DNA from: Eumeta japonica
Taxonomy: Eukaryota; Arthropoda; Insecta; Lepidoptera; Psychidae
Length of the DNA stretch: 64,000 nt
Assembly: GCA_005406025.1 (NCBI GenBank)
Contig: BGZK01001577.1
Span: 62,001-126,000, forward strand
Direction of reading: 5' to 3'
Shown piece after piece: positions 38,180 to 51,000 of the stretch (its first letter is position 1; every line of letters starts with the position of its first letter). Under the pieces are notes generated by a model that saw nothing but the letters and a program-made list of their open reading frames with translations, ran no database searches and was not told the DNA's origin. Both the position numbers and the translations under genes were made by a program.

Positions 38180-39237
38180 GGAATTCGATACATACATAAC
38201 AATATTTAAAAAGTAATTGGAACATTTAAAAACGAAACTCCTTGGCTGTAGAATACAGTTTGCTTCATATAACTGTTAATTGTTTTACATTGGCGCGTTA
38301 TTTTAAAAATTTCGTGTCTTACAATGAATTTAACTCGTGAAAATTTTCGTGCGACGATTTATTACGATTATCGGTGTGGGCTAACTCAAAAACAGGCATC
38401 GATCAACTCGACTTTTGAGGATAAAATACAATCGAAAACCACTGTGTACAACTGGTTTAGTGTGTTTAATCGTGGGCGGTCTATGCTCACGGAAGAATTT
38501 AAAGAAGGTCGCCCTAAATGGGTTGTTGTACCACAAAATATCACAGCTTTGCGGGAGCTAATAATGCAAGATCGTCATGTTACATATCGCCAGATAAAGG
38601 CGTCCCTGGGCATAAGTATGACGAATATATATGTAAGATATTACACGAAAATTTGACTGCAAAAAAAATTATTCGCGGTGGATTACATCGCGATTGATTT
38701 GATCAATGCACAACTTGATCATTGATCAGAAAGAAGCTCGTGTCGATTGATGCAAAAAAAAAAATAATAAAGAAATACAATTATGGTCAAAAGCTGTTTG
38801 TAATATCTACGCAGGTGATAAATCTTGGTTCTATGCGTATGTCCCCTAAACTAAACAACAGTCAACCGACAACTTAGAATCAATCTTCATCATGACAATG
38901 ATAACTGTCACACGTTGGCCAAAAGAATTCGGTTTTAGGAAGGTCAAAATATCGAATTTACAGGTCATCCGCCTTACAGCCCCCGTTTAACGATTTCTAT
39001 TTATTCCAAAGAGTAAACAATAATTTACGTGCTCAAAGTTTTTCGAGCCGCGAAGAGGCCGTTGATGCGTTCTTAATGCACTTTTTGGAGATACCTCACG
39101 CAGAATGGAAAAATTACTTCAAAAATTGGTTTCAGCGTATACATAAATGCATCAATCATCATGGCGAATATTTTAAAAAGCAATAAAACCATATTAAATA
39201 ATAGATGTTTGTTACTTTTTGATATCCCGGACATATA
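38180..39237 (+). pseudogene. Decayed mariner-like transposon with transposase remnant
   Basis: An open frame from 38324 encodes the N-terminal DNA-binding part (MNLTRENFRATIYYDY, then SKTTVYNWF and EFKEGRPK). After a frameshift near 38630 the first catalytic Asp region reads GDKSWFYAY. An internal deletion removes the segment between it and the second Asp region (MTMITVTRWPKEF in the shifted frame). GHPPYSP and EEAVDAFLMHFLEIP lead to the end KNWFQRIHKCINHHGEYFKKQ. The stop is at 39184-39186. It is inactive, and shares its 3' end with the element at the window start. Confidence 0.88.
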
Positions 39238-41045
39238 AATAGCTGCCATCGTATCTTTTCCACAATTCCTGAAACGACATTAATATTCATTTTAATATTA
39301 TTAACCTCGTCAGAAATTGGAAGATGTTCTCATCCATTCTTCAACTAGAAAAGAGGTGATAATCTTCAAATAGCTCAACACATTTCCTTGAATCATAACT
39401 AAGAACATTCTCGATCAAGTCATCTTTCGGACAAAAAATACTAAATCGAAATCGGTTCAGTCTTTTGGAAGCTATGATGCCATAGATACATAGACACAGA
39501 TAGACATTTACATAGATACACAGATATACAATTTAAATTTATAACACCTCTCTATTTTCGAACAGTCACCATGTGACCGTCGATGATTAAAATGAACATT
39601 ATAGAAACCCTTTAGTTTAATTTGTGTGATATACCATTGTTTTTTATTATCTTTTAATAGTTTAGTTGTCCATATATTTCTTGACTTTATTTAATAATAA
39701 TAATCGATATTTGACCCTCGACCGTATTTATGTGTATTGTATACAAAATATAAAATAAACAAATGACATTTGGCTCTAAATATATGAAATCATGAAAGAG
39801 CGCAAATTCAGGTGAAAAAATATTCCTTATTCTTTTAATTATATAATTATTTTCTTTTATTTTTACATAATTTATTGAATGTGATAATTTTTTTTGTGTA
39901 TATGTTAAGATACATGAAAAACTTTTGTCCAACATATAAGCATAGAGCAATGAGTATTAATTAATTTAAAAATAATTTGTTGTAAAACACAGTAGGTAAG
40001 TTTTCTAGACATCGCTTTTACCGAGATGGAAATAGAATGTTGTACGTAAATATACATAATACAATTATATCTAAATGTAGGCGACAATTATTTTAAAATT
40101 TTCTTCTACGAGTAATTTAAGAAAGCAAAGATTATTTCTAACGAAAATCGGAAGAATATTTCATATTTATTTTCTTCTTGCTTTTCTAAATAGTGCTACC
40201 ATATTATAATATGCGAAGCATTGTTGCTATAAGTTTTTTTTTTGTGCGTTTTGATATCAAAATTAATTACGTAAATTGAAACAAGAACCACCTATTGTTA
40301 AAATTATTTATTTGTTATCCTTACAAGGAGTATTGCTTCATTATAATAATTCAAGGAAATGTTTTTACCAGAATTTTTTTGCGTGGTGTTGAATTATGAA
40401 AATTATTACATATATTGAGACAAAAAACCACAGTGCGTTGTTAATAGATTTGATTTAATCTGAAGCGTGAATAATTTAATTACTAAAATAAAGACGAGGG
40501 ATACTTACATGGGATACTTGGTTGTTCGAAACGAAATTCCTTTCGCTGTATATTAACAGGAACAGTGAAATATATTAACAACTTTTAATTTAATTTAATA
40601 AAATAATATCTTAAAAAAGAATATTCATTTCCTTGAAAATATATTTAAAATATAATATATATATAAATAAAATAATGAATTATAAGTTATATTAAAGTTA
40701 CTAAATAAAGTACTAAACAGTACCATCTTTTTTTTTAAGTCACTTTGGTAATTTAGTCAAGCTGCACAATAATGTGATTTTTGAAATCGATAATAGAATC
40801 CACTTTTGTATAGTGTATAAAATGAGTTTATTCAAGACCTAAAATTAAAAACTCCTTTACCAGAACCGAATAATAATCAAAAAAGTAATCATAAAGAAAT
40901 GACTTCAATAACATTTTTATTCGTTTCAAATACATGTAATATGTCAATACATAGATATAATGTTGAAAAAAGAAATTAGCGTCGCGCCATACGCGACTGC
41001 CACGACACACATTTAATAACTAGCGTCTGTTAGAGAGAGATAGAT

Positions 41046-41100
<55 letters not shown>

Positions 41101-42321
41101 GAGACAGTCTCTAGGAAACGAATAGAGGGGGGTATAATACTTTCCCTTACGTGACGATTTCTATCAACTAACACTTCCCGCAAGCCGCATTATGGGAATT
41201 CATTCCAAAAACAAAGTTTTTATGCACACAAATGAAAAATTTGATAAACATGATAAATATGGATTCAAGGGTATTTTTTTGGAATTATCTTCAATGTCGT
41301 TATTTGTCTATGGTATGGTACTTTTTTAATCATCACATCACTGTTTATGCGAATATTATATGTGAAGGCAATATTTCGGCACATCAAAATTTGTAACTAT
41401 TTTTTTAGCGGAAACTTATTACAAAGTATAATCAACCAACTTTAACATAAAAATATTTATCGTGGGTATTTTGACATAGTTCATAACAATAACGCTAACT
41501 TCGCACGAAAAAAACTGTGCTAAAATGTAATTAATACAGTATACGGAAAGATTTATCTTATTAGAGGTACGGAGGTTGCACGAGTTCACACAAAAATTTG
41601 TGGTTATTTACTTCCACATTAAACAATCGGAAAACAAAAGAATAACTATGCATAACAGCAATGGATGAAGGGTATGGTTTAAAAAAAGTAGTAACGTTAA
41701 GACTAGAAAGGGATGTTGAGGGTACGATAGTTTTTGGTATAAAAATGAAATTGTAATTTACTAATTAAATATTTATCAAATAAATTTTTAAATCTGATAA
41801 TGTCAATAATTTTCAGACTTAGAAATTTGATATCGCTCCACTCGCTCCGTGTCTCGGTCGGCACGTTAAACTATTGTTCTCAGACGTTGTCAATACAATG
41901 GTGCAACAACATTCCTTTGCAGTATCCAACTAGCACTGAGCCAGCATGAGAGTTTTACGTCCGTCCGCACTCCTCAATCTGAAACAAAAGAATTGGAGGA
42001 CGATGAGCTTCAGCAGTACATACAGTGCAACGCACGAAAGTTTGCCGCTCTGAAATGCCTGCGTTTGGTGTAATGTGCAGGTTAAACACTCCCCGACCCT
42101 TCCTTCTTCTCCCCCGTGTGCCAATTTTACGCCATTGCAACGTTTTCGTGACGTACAGTGATGAAAATCTGACACAATAAGTCATCGGGTGTATTCCCAT
42201 GCCGTTAATCGTGGATTGACAGTTACGCTGCCATATTTAAGATACCACTTAGAGCGAGAAGCATTTAGCAAACTACAAAATTTATTGCTGTGTGCAATTG
42301 TCTTATTAAACTATAAACACA
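39238..42321. other. Intergenic DNA with GA microsatellite
   Basis: This is mostly AT-rich with no gene signal. The GA tract is listed separately. A GC-richer patch at 41930-42230 has overlapping open frames on the minus strand but no recognisable family. Confidence 0.45.
41031..41104 (+). repeat. GA microsatellite with GATA interruptions
   Basis: An almost uninterrupted (GA)n tract of about 74 bases carries a few GATA variants at both ends. Confidence 0.97.
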
Positions 42322-42846
42322 CATGAGTATATCTATCTATCTTTCATAGAGATTTTATAAGGCGTCGTCTCTAACTGAGCGTTTGTGCGTTTTTAGCTCA
42401 TGATGATTCACAGAACCTATTTTTGGAGTGAAACTTTTTTAGAGGCGTGGGAGGAAAATTAATTACGGTATTAAAAAAGTCATCTTTACCCGTTATATTC
42501 GAAAGTCCAGTTATTTGCCGATTCCGTTATGCCGTCAGGAGATTCCTAGATTATTTTCAATTTAAAACATGTTTTCTTATTTTAGATACCGTAAAACTTT
42601 GATAATAAAAGTGTATAATAATAATTCTATTATTATACTATTTGTAGTTAACTACACAATAAAAGAAATTTTATTTAAAACGAAAAAAAAATATTTTACT
42701 CTAACTTGGTTTAAAGTACATAATTATTTTAAACATCAAATAGAATGAAAGTGATATGTAACCTAAAGAAATCACTTATGCGTATAACTGATATATGCTC
42801 CTTTTTTTTGTAACTAATGTTTATATTATACGTACCCACACCTCCG

Positions 42847-43243
42847 TTTTTGACGTGTAACGTCTTATAAATCGATGAATGCCGGCTGCATACACGAAAA
42901 AGCATGACTCTTGTCCCGTTGCGCCTGATCCGAGCGTGCGAGCGAGAGCGCGGAACAATAGAGAGGCACGATCGGCCTAAGCGTTCCGCTTGTGACGCAC
43001 CTATCTATTTACTGTATAATTAAGTACAAAATATTTGAATTAATGAGTACAAATAAATGTTATTTTATCGAAAACATTGTCATTTTCAATTAACTCCTTC
43101 TTTGTATTATACAAAATAATTATAATTCAGTGATAATAATTCAATTCATATCATAAAAGAATGCAATTTTTCATCAATGTTTTCTTATGACATTATCACG
43201 TAAAATTATCGTCCGTAAACCTATTTTACAGACGACTAATTTT
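42847..43243 (+). repeat. 0.4 kb dispersed repeat, copy 1
   Basis: It starts TTTTTGACGTGTAACGTCTTA, contains GAGCGTGCGAGCGAGAG and GCGGAACAATAGAGAGG, and ends near TTTTACAGACGACTAATTTT. It matches 55793-56193 in the same orientation along its whole length with few differences. A partly inverted version of the left end occurs near its right end (CATTATCACGTAAAA). Confidence 0.9.
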
Positions 43244-43745
43244 TTTATATAAAATATATGTATGTTGTAAACGGTTGGAATATAAACAGCGACATCTACA
43301 GAACACAATTTATAAAACTTGATGCGACCCGAGCGCCCACGTAGAGTTGTTAACGTACAGCAAATTGGTAGATATGAATAAATTCCTATACTATTAGCGA
43401 GCTATTCATAGTAGCATCTCATATTTTAATGAGAGTTTGCTTTTCAAGTTTATCTATATCGAAGTCTTCCTTGGACAAATTGGCAAAACGAGATAAATAA
43501 ATTAATGGTTTAAAAATCTAAAACAGGCACGCTTTTATTTACAATTAGTAATGTAGTATACTAAAAAAGTCTATCTCGAAAGAGCCTGAATGTAAACCAT
43601 GTTTATAGCAAAGTAGGACACTTGAGTGTAAAATGGAGGGCACTTAAGGAATAAATTCGTTTAACCCCGTACCGCATAGATACCCAAATATGGATACTTA
43701 TTTTTATTCGGTCAGAAAATTAAATTAAAGTTGTTTTAACCTTAG

Positions 43746-44156
43746 GGGACATACCCAAATTACGTGACCCATATTTTACCATTTTGACCCCTTCGGTGAC
43801 CAAGCATAGTATTTGCTAAAACACTTCCCCCCTACTTTTCACGTAGTAATTCAAAGTTGTCTTCTAACAGAATGTTAATATAATCAAGGAGAAAAAACTT
43901 ATTTTAAAATATATAGTAACTTACGTTATACTACAAATTATAGAATACTATATAAGCGCCCCACTTCTAAATAAGTACATAAACTATCAGTTTTGAATCA
44001 GCTGGCGTCCCGGCACATTTGCGTTGTAATCTGTTAGTTTAATTTGAATATATTTCCGAAAAAAGACTACGTGATGAAGCATTGAGCCGCCCCGCGCGAC
44101 CAAGCTTGGTATTTTGAAGACCCCGTGAATCGGTCACGTAATATGGGTATGTTCCC
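43746..44156. mobile_element. TIR element with TTAG/TTAA flanks (piggyBac-type MITE candidate)
   Basis: Left end GGGACATACCCAAATTACGT and right end (reverse complement) GGGAACATACCCATATTACG are inverted repeats of about 25 bases. The right flank is TTAA and the left flank TTAG, one change from TTAA, which is the target site of piggyBac transposons. It has no coding capacity. Confidence 0.75.
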
Positions 44157-44599
44157 TTAACCGCATATTATGACATGTAAGGCAATGTCTATTTTATATT
44201 TAAGTACAAGTACTGCCATCTAGAGCAATATATAACGAACTAAGCCCCCTTTCAAAACTAGTCGCCTACCGTTGAGATTTGTTGACGGTGCCCTCATATA
44301 TTTGAAAACAGTTTTTTTTTATTATTTCTAAGTGGATTTTTTAGTTTTTTAGTATCGTACTGTCGAGAGAATAATCAAAGGTATCAAAACACTGAAAACA
44401 TGTAAGTATTAAGCAGCAGTTTAGCCTCAAACGTATATAACCTTAGCATGACAGTTATAGAATAACATGCAGTAAACGAAAATTGGTTTTTCATATCTGG
44501 TATTGAATGTATTAATAGTTATTTTGGTATTTATTTAAATCTGGCATTACATACGGTAATACATTATTTCTTTCCAAAAGAATAGATTCAAGGCGATTT

Positions 44600-45470
44600 T
44601 ACAGCTTGGATATATCAAACGAAAGTGATGATGCTGAATTCGTGCGTGATGATCCAGACGATCAAGGCTATAATTCCAGAGTCGAGCCTATGAGAAAAAG
44701 AAATATAATTATTTATTCTCCTGATTCTGATGAGGATGTTACGTCAGGTGATAATGATCAGGCCACAATTGATCCTTTATCTGCTGGTCCGTCACGTTCA
44801 CGACCCATACGCAGTAAACAGGATCCTTTAATTTAGCGAGACAAAGGTTTACATTATGATGAGGCTGATTGCGCCTTTTAAGAGGCGAAAACATGCCTGA
44901 AGTAATTAAAAATTTAGATACTCCTCTTCAGTACTTCTTGTATTTATTCACGCCAGAAACCATTATGTAACTCAGGAAATGAACCAATATTATGAGCAGA
45001 TGCGTGGATTTCCATTAGAAATGACAGATAGATAACTTGAAATATTTTTAAGCGAATTAATTTATATGTCAATCGTGCATTTTCCTACTCTCCTACATTA
45101 CTGGAATAGCTGTTATAACTTTTCCCTAAGGAGTAACGTTATGAGGTGCAATTGCCTTGAGGAGTTAAAGAGGTTTCATCATTTTACAAATGATGAACAA
45201 ACTGTACCAATTAATGACCCTAAATATGACAAGTTTTGCAAAGAATCAGACCGCTTATTAGCAAAATTCGTGAGAGATTGTTGATTTTACTGCGAAAAGC
45301 CTACATGTCAATTGACGACCAAGTCATACCTACAAAATCAAGATCAAGTTTACAGAACTACAAGCCCAAAAAAACAAATGGGGATATAAGCCTTTTGTTT
45401 TAAGTGGAACATCGGGACTGACATATGATTTTGAATTTGCAAAAGAGAAACATTGGTATGTTCTATAAAA
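44600..45470 (+). pseudogene. Broken piggyBac-like transposase
   Basis: An acidic N-terminal frame (44606-44836; SPDSDEDVTSGDND, then RSRPIRSKQ) is followed after stops by TPLQYFLYLFTPE. A central block at 45066-45284 (ELIYMSIVHFPTLLHYW, EELKRFHHFTND) matches the conserved piggyBac/PGBD core. A shifted frame from 45304 reads MSIDDQVIPTKSRSSLQNY, equivalent to the conserved SIDEQM-PFKGRSS motif with its catalytic Asp. The sequence stops before the later catalytic region, so it is truncated and inactive. Confidence 0.85.
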
Positions 45471-47940
45471 ATAGATATTTATATAACAAAACAATATGGT
45501 TTCAAAAATTCAAATCATATTTATTTGGCATAAAGTGGTTTAATTTAATTATAAGTTTAATGTGCTGAACTCTAATTTATTTACTGGATTGTTATTATTC
45601 ATTTCTATTAATTATAAATTTCACTAAAATGCAAAAGTACAATGTAATGAAATTGCATTAAAAATTATTTTATTATATTAATATATTAAAAATGTAACCT
45701 AAAAATAGAAAAAAAATCACTAAAATGACAAATTAAAGATACTCTGTTTTAATGAATTTAGCTAAATATAAAATAAAATATATTAACGCGTATTAATTTT
45801 TCGTTTTAAAAAGCTAAGAATATAACATTATTCCGTTAGAAACAGACATGCTTTAAAGAAAATCCTTTTCTGTTATATTCAAAGCGACTCTTACTGCACA
45901 AAATAAAGTGTCACTTTTAATACTACAATTTTCCTTACGTAATAAAATAATAGTCTCGTGTTACACACATATGAATAATCGATTATTTAAATTTAGCTTT
46001 TTTTATAGTATTCTGTTTCAAAATTAAATATCGAAAACTTTTCTAGTAAAACTTATTTATACATATACAAATTTGAAGTTTGTTTAGTTTTACTGTAAAA
46101 AATATTAAAAAAACTATTAATTTTCTTGCGGATATGTATATTTTTTTATTTACACTAGTAGAAAGTTAAAGAATTTGTTTGTGTGATTGAGTTATGCTAA
46201 TCTTATAAATTATCAGATCTATTTGAAAAAGTATTAGTGTTAGATAGTACTATAACGATAGAAATCCCATGAGTTCAGTTTTTTCTTACTCCTTATTGGA
46301 TCTGACTTAACTCGAATAAACAACAATTATTCTTTAGAATTGGGGACATAAAAATATGAAGTTTTTATTGAAAATATGTATTTCTTTCATAATAATATGA
46401 TAAATAAAGATTAGAACTGAAAATAAAATAATATCACTATTATTCATTAATTTAATTGTGCTATCTTTATTTCTTAGCTCAAAATAATTACAATATTTTA
46501 CTAAAGACGAACACATTAATTTTGATATTGCGTATTTTAGCCATATTTCATTGTAATTTATGTATTTTTAATAACAACTTGACCAATAATCTAATTATAC
46601 CTATTAGATATATCTCAATTGCATTTTACAACGACAAAGTGCAAAAAATTATTGTTGTTAATCAAAATATTTAGATTCTTTTTGCAATATCTTTCACAAA
46701 TCGCTTTTGGCCACACTGAAATTAGTTCTGTTCTTGTGATGGTCGAACAATGATCTATGTAGAACAACTATCATTAACAATGCTGCCAATATTTGGCGGG
46801 TTCTCCAAACGTATGAAATCTTAAATTGATTTTAGATTTATTGCGATTAGCTTTATTCGGAATAAATGCGGGAGTTTTGATATCTCATCGTTTAATAATA
46901 TCAATATTTCGAGTTGGAACACTTCTGTATAAACTAGATTAGTATTTATTTTTGATGCTGATTTTGTGCTACCATAAATCGGTATAAGACGGAAGTGAAC
47001 CAAATGCTAAAAAATATCGTTTTGGTGTGGTGGTTAGACATTGTTGAAATCAATGTAGTCCTAAATACATAACGCTTTTAACATAGTTATATACATAGAT
47101 TAAATATTACATCACATATATCATGAATTCTACATAACATCATTGTTCATTTTTACATCATCTTATAATTTTATTTATAACAGTATATAATTGAAAATGT
47201 ATCTCTTGTTTTAGCTGAGATAAATGTAATATTTTAAATAATTGAAAAAAAATCATGAGACTGATGACAAATCATGAAATTATGAATTAAAATCGCTACA
47301 AAAGCTTCATTATACCTCATCATTTTCCATTTTCGGTTCACTTTTATTTTTCCCTTTCATGGTCAAAGACAACACAGGACAAAAATTGCATGGTCAATGG
47401 TGAACATACGCGATAATCCCGATCAACATGGCTTCAATTTCATGGAGATGAATATGTAGATGGATATTATCGAATAGAATCTCGGATAGATCGAATAGCT
47501 GGAGAATATTATCGGAGTAAAGTATTCCTTCTTAAAATAGTATATTACAATATTTATTCCCAAACAAAAAAATGTCATATTTTTATTGTTCATATTGTTG
47601 CAAACGCATCAATCGAGCACAATGTCTTTAAAAAATTAAAAACAGAATACCACAATCATTTTATTATAGGTACTATAGTAACTTTAAAGATAACAAGAAA
47701 AGGGATTAAAAAGTTGAGCGTCAGTATCAAGTTTAACCCATCAACTAAAATGCTTGAAACAAAAAATCCAATGTAAATAATAATTAATTTAAATAGTTTA
47801 AACTTATTTCATGCCTCAAAATAATTTTTAAGGGAAATTCGTAGAAAATCAGCAGATTTTTCCCCCCGAATTTGGGGATTTTGATAACTAGGTATTGGCA
47901 ATGCTGGTCATTGAATATGTCAATAAATGTCAAAATTCAT
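45471..47940. other. AT-rich intergenic DNA upstream of RPF2
   Basis: This stretch is very AT-rich with no recognisable gene or repeat. Short open frames here are not supported by composition. Confidence 0.5.
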
Positions 47941-47944
47941 GTAA

Positions 47945-47950
47945 CACGTG
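47945..47950. promoter_or_regulatory. E-box CACGTG in the RPF2 promoter region
   Basis: A perfect CACGTG lies 73 bases upstream of the RPF2 start codon. In Drosophila, ribosome-biogenesis genes are enriched for this Myc/Max site near their start sites, so the position fits. Function here is inferred. Confidence 0.5.
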
Positions 47951-48022
47951 TGGTCTCTACTTTGTTAATTCCACAATATACATTTTCGAATTCAATTGCA
48001 GATTTATAGTTTCTTGTGAATT

Positions 48023-48045
48023 ATGGCTGTAATACAAAGAATTAA
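48023..48045 (+). CDS. RPF2: RPF2 exon 1
   Basis: This very short exon encodes MAVIQRI plus two bases of a Lys codon, followed by a GTATGA donor and a 78-base intron. Confidence 0.8.
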
Positions 48046-51000
48046 GTATGAAAATCAAATGATTATGAGATATTTAAATTGAAAAGTTTTCGACATTGCA
48101 GTAATATAATTTTTTATTTACAGAAAACCCACAACACGAAAAGGCAAAAAAGTACTTCTATCTAAGGAGCCTAAGGCTATTGAAGGTCCCAAACAATGTA
48201 TATTCTTACAGGGTAGAAATCCATCAGAACGAACAAGGCAAATATTGAAAGACTTGTATAATTTGAAGAAACCGGATGCTGCGTATTTGAGCCGAAAAAA
48301 CGACTTTGTTCCATTTGAAGATTCTTCATTAATAGAAAAGTTAGTAAATGTGTTTTAGTTATAGTTTAATAATAGTGAATTAATTTCTACAATACGAGAA
48401 ATATATTTTTTAATTAACTTTTCATATTCATGTGTAATAGTGTAAAAGAATTAAATTGTTATTGCTGTATTATCATCATGCACAATCCCTACACATTATA
48501 ATTCTTAGGACACTAACTGTTCCTGAAGTTGAAATGAAATTATTTCACATGATATTTTACAGATAAAATTGTATAGCCAGTGTAAACTTTGCTTTAAGTA
48601 TGAATAGGTTTTTACTGATTGTATTATGAGAGTACGAGATTTTATCTAATAAAATTTAATATGCTATACATACCACAAGGTAGGTGAATTAAAGTTAGTA
48701 GGGGTAAATTATCTGTCTTCTAAAAATTTAATCTGAGCTGGGAGAAGATCAGGAATGGGGGAATGTTTCTTTGCATAAATATTCATGCTGCCCTTAGACC
48801 CAATTACTTATGGGAGAAATTATAAGTACAGCAAATTATTTGTGGACTTCTCACTACTCTGCTCATTCAGTTCATTGCCACCAGACAACCCTAATAAAAC
48901 CTAACAGCATCAAACAAATAACATTGATTAAGATATGTAATGTATCTTAACCAACCCGAATTGCTTAATGTAAAATATGAGTGTGTGAATTAAAGTGGTA
49001 AAAATACTTGACAATAAATTTACAATTTTGTTTTTCATTTGTTCTTTTTGCAATTATATCTTTTGTAAGTAGGTGAAAACTATTAATATAGAAAAAATGA
49101 AAGAAAAAAAACTATCTTGACATTGTTTAATTAAAAATGTATTCAATTCCTTTTTATATGCAACCAATTACAGAATGTGTCACAAAAAAGACGCTGCCTT
49201 GTTCGGAGTGGGTTCCCACAGCAAGAAAAGGCCTCACAATATTATTCTTGGAAGAACCTTTGATAATGGAGTACTTGATATGATTGAGTTTGGGGCTGAA
49301 AGTTATAAGTCTATGTCAGATTTTCACAATATGAAGATTTGTGCTGGAATGAAACCATGTCTTGTATTTAACGGACCGACTTGGGACTTAAATCCCGATT
49401 TAAAACGTTTAAAATCTCTGTTTACTGATTTCTTTTACAGAGAGAAGGTAAATTAAAAACCTAGTCTTGTTTATTACTATTTCAAGCATGGTGCTAATGA
49501 CAGAAAAAGTGTTAAATAATTCATTAGAGACTGGGGAGATAGATTATCATGGTACCTGGTGACTAAAGTTTACATTAAATAAAAATAATATGCCACAAAA
49601 ACATTGCATTGTAACATGTGCTTAAATATTTATTAATTTTTTTAGATAAATCTTTAAAAATGATTCACAATACATTTACCAATAGTCACATTATATCTCA
49701 GGATAAAACAAATACAAATATGAGTCTAAAATATAAACTTGATTAGCCAGCGAAATTTTATTGTTTTTTGCTGAATAGTTTTGATGCTTGATAGAAAAAA
49801 TGATAAACTCGCCTGGAGTACAACTATAGTGATTATGTTCACTTGGCTATTTAAATGTTTGGCATCTGTATATTTGATATCTACATGGATTTAAATATTT
49901 TTTCTCTGTTTGAATCATTTCTATGTCCAATATGATTAATTACTATCAATCGAAAACCATATTTAATTATTATTCTATTGAATATTGCAATATTTTTACC
50001 TGTTTTACACATAAATTTAACACCGGAGTATGCAGACTTCAATAATAGGGCTGCTTCTTTTTTTGTGAAATGTATGTTAAATTGAACTTCTCATTTACAC
50101 AATGAAAAGTAAGAAATATGTTAATGAGTAAGGTTGTGCACTAATGCATTGTACGTCTAATTTTATGTAACTTCTTATTTAGCTGACAATCGTTTACTAC
50201 ACACAAACAAAAACTTCTTTTAGAGCTTGTATCTCTACACTAAACTACTACTGTTGTGTAATTTAGATTGGAAAGAAACAAATTTGCATCTATATTAAAT
50301 AATATAACAGTTCCATAAAAAAGTTAATAACATGCAATTTATAATATATTACTGTTTAAATTGCAGAGTTATTAGTTGTTTCACAATTTCAAAACTAAAA
50401 TATGTGTTAAATGATAAATTATAAACTTAAATATTTGTTTATATAGACTATGATATTCTGAATGTGTTTGTCAAAGTTTAATTCTAATTTTTCAGGTAGA
50501 ATCTATACGATTACAGGGCTTAGAGCATGTTCTTAGTTTCACAGTGTCAGAGGACTCAATAATATATCTTCGTTCCTACAGAATAATACTTAAAAAGAGC
50601 GGGCAGAGAACACCCAGAATTGAATTGGAAGAAATCGGTAAATAAAATTAAATTTTTTCAATAACACATTTCTTGGTCTTGTACAACCGTACATTTTTTT
50701 TATCAAGATTAAGGCCTGAAATATATGCTGTTTTAGAATGTAAGCAAATTTAAATAACTGTAGTTCACTAGAAAAACATGTAAAACAATATAAGCAAAAA
50801 AATAAAATTAACTTACACATTCATTTGTTCAAATTATTTGATCGCAAAAACTTATGAATTTTTTTTTTTTAATAAATTATATTAAAATGTAGCAAATAAA
50901 CAATTTGAATTACAGGAAACTTGTTCATCTATGACAAACACTTTAAAACTAAATAAAATTGTTTATTTTCCGAACAATTTTTTTTTTGTATTTGTATCTT

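Noticed and set aside
41031..41104. GA tract as a possible GAGA-factor regulatory element
   Set aside because: There is no promoter or gene nearby, so it is treated as a microsatellite.
41930..42200. Two overlapping minus-strand frames of 81 residues
   Set aside because: Two frames open over the same GC-richer patch, with no recognisable domain, splice sites or repeat match.
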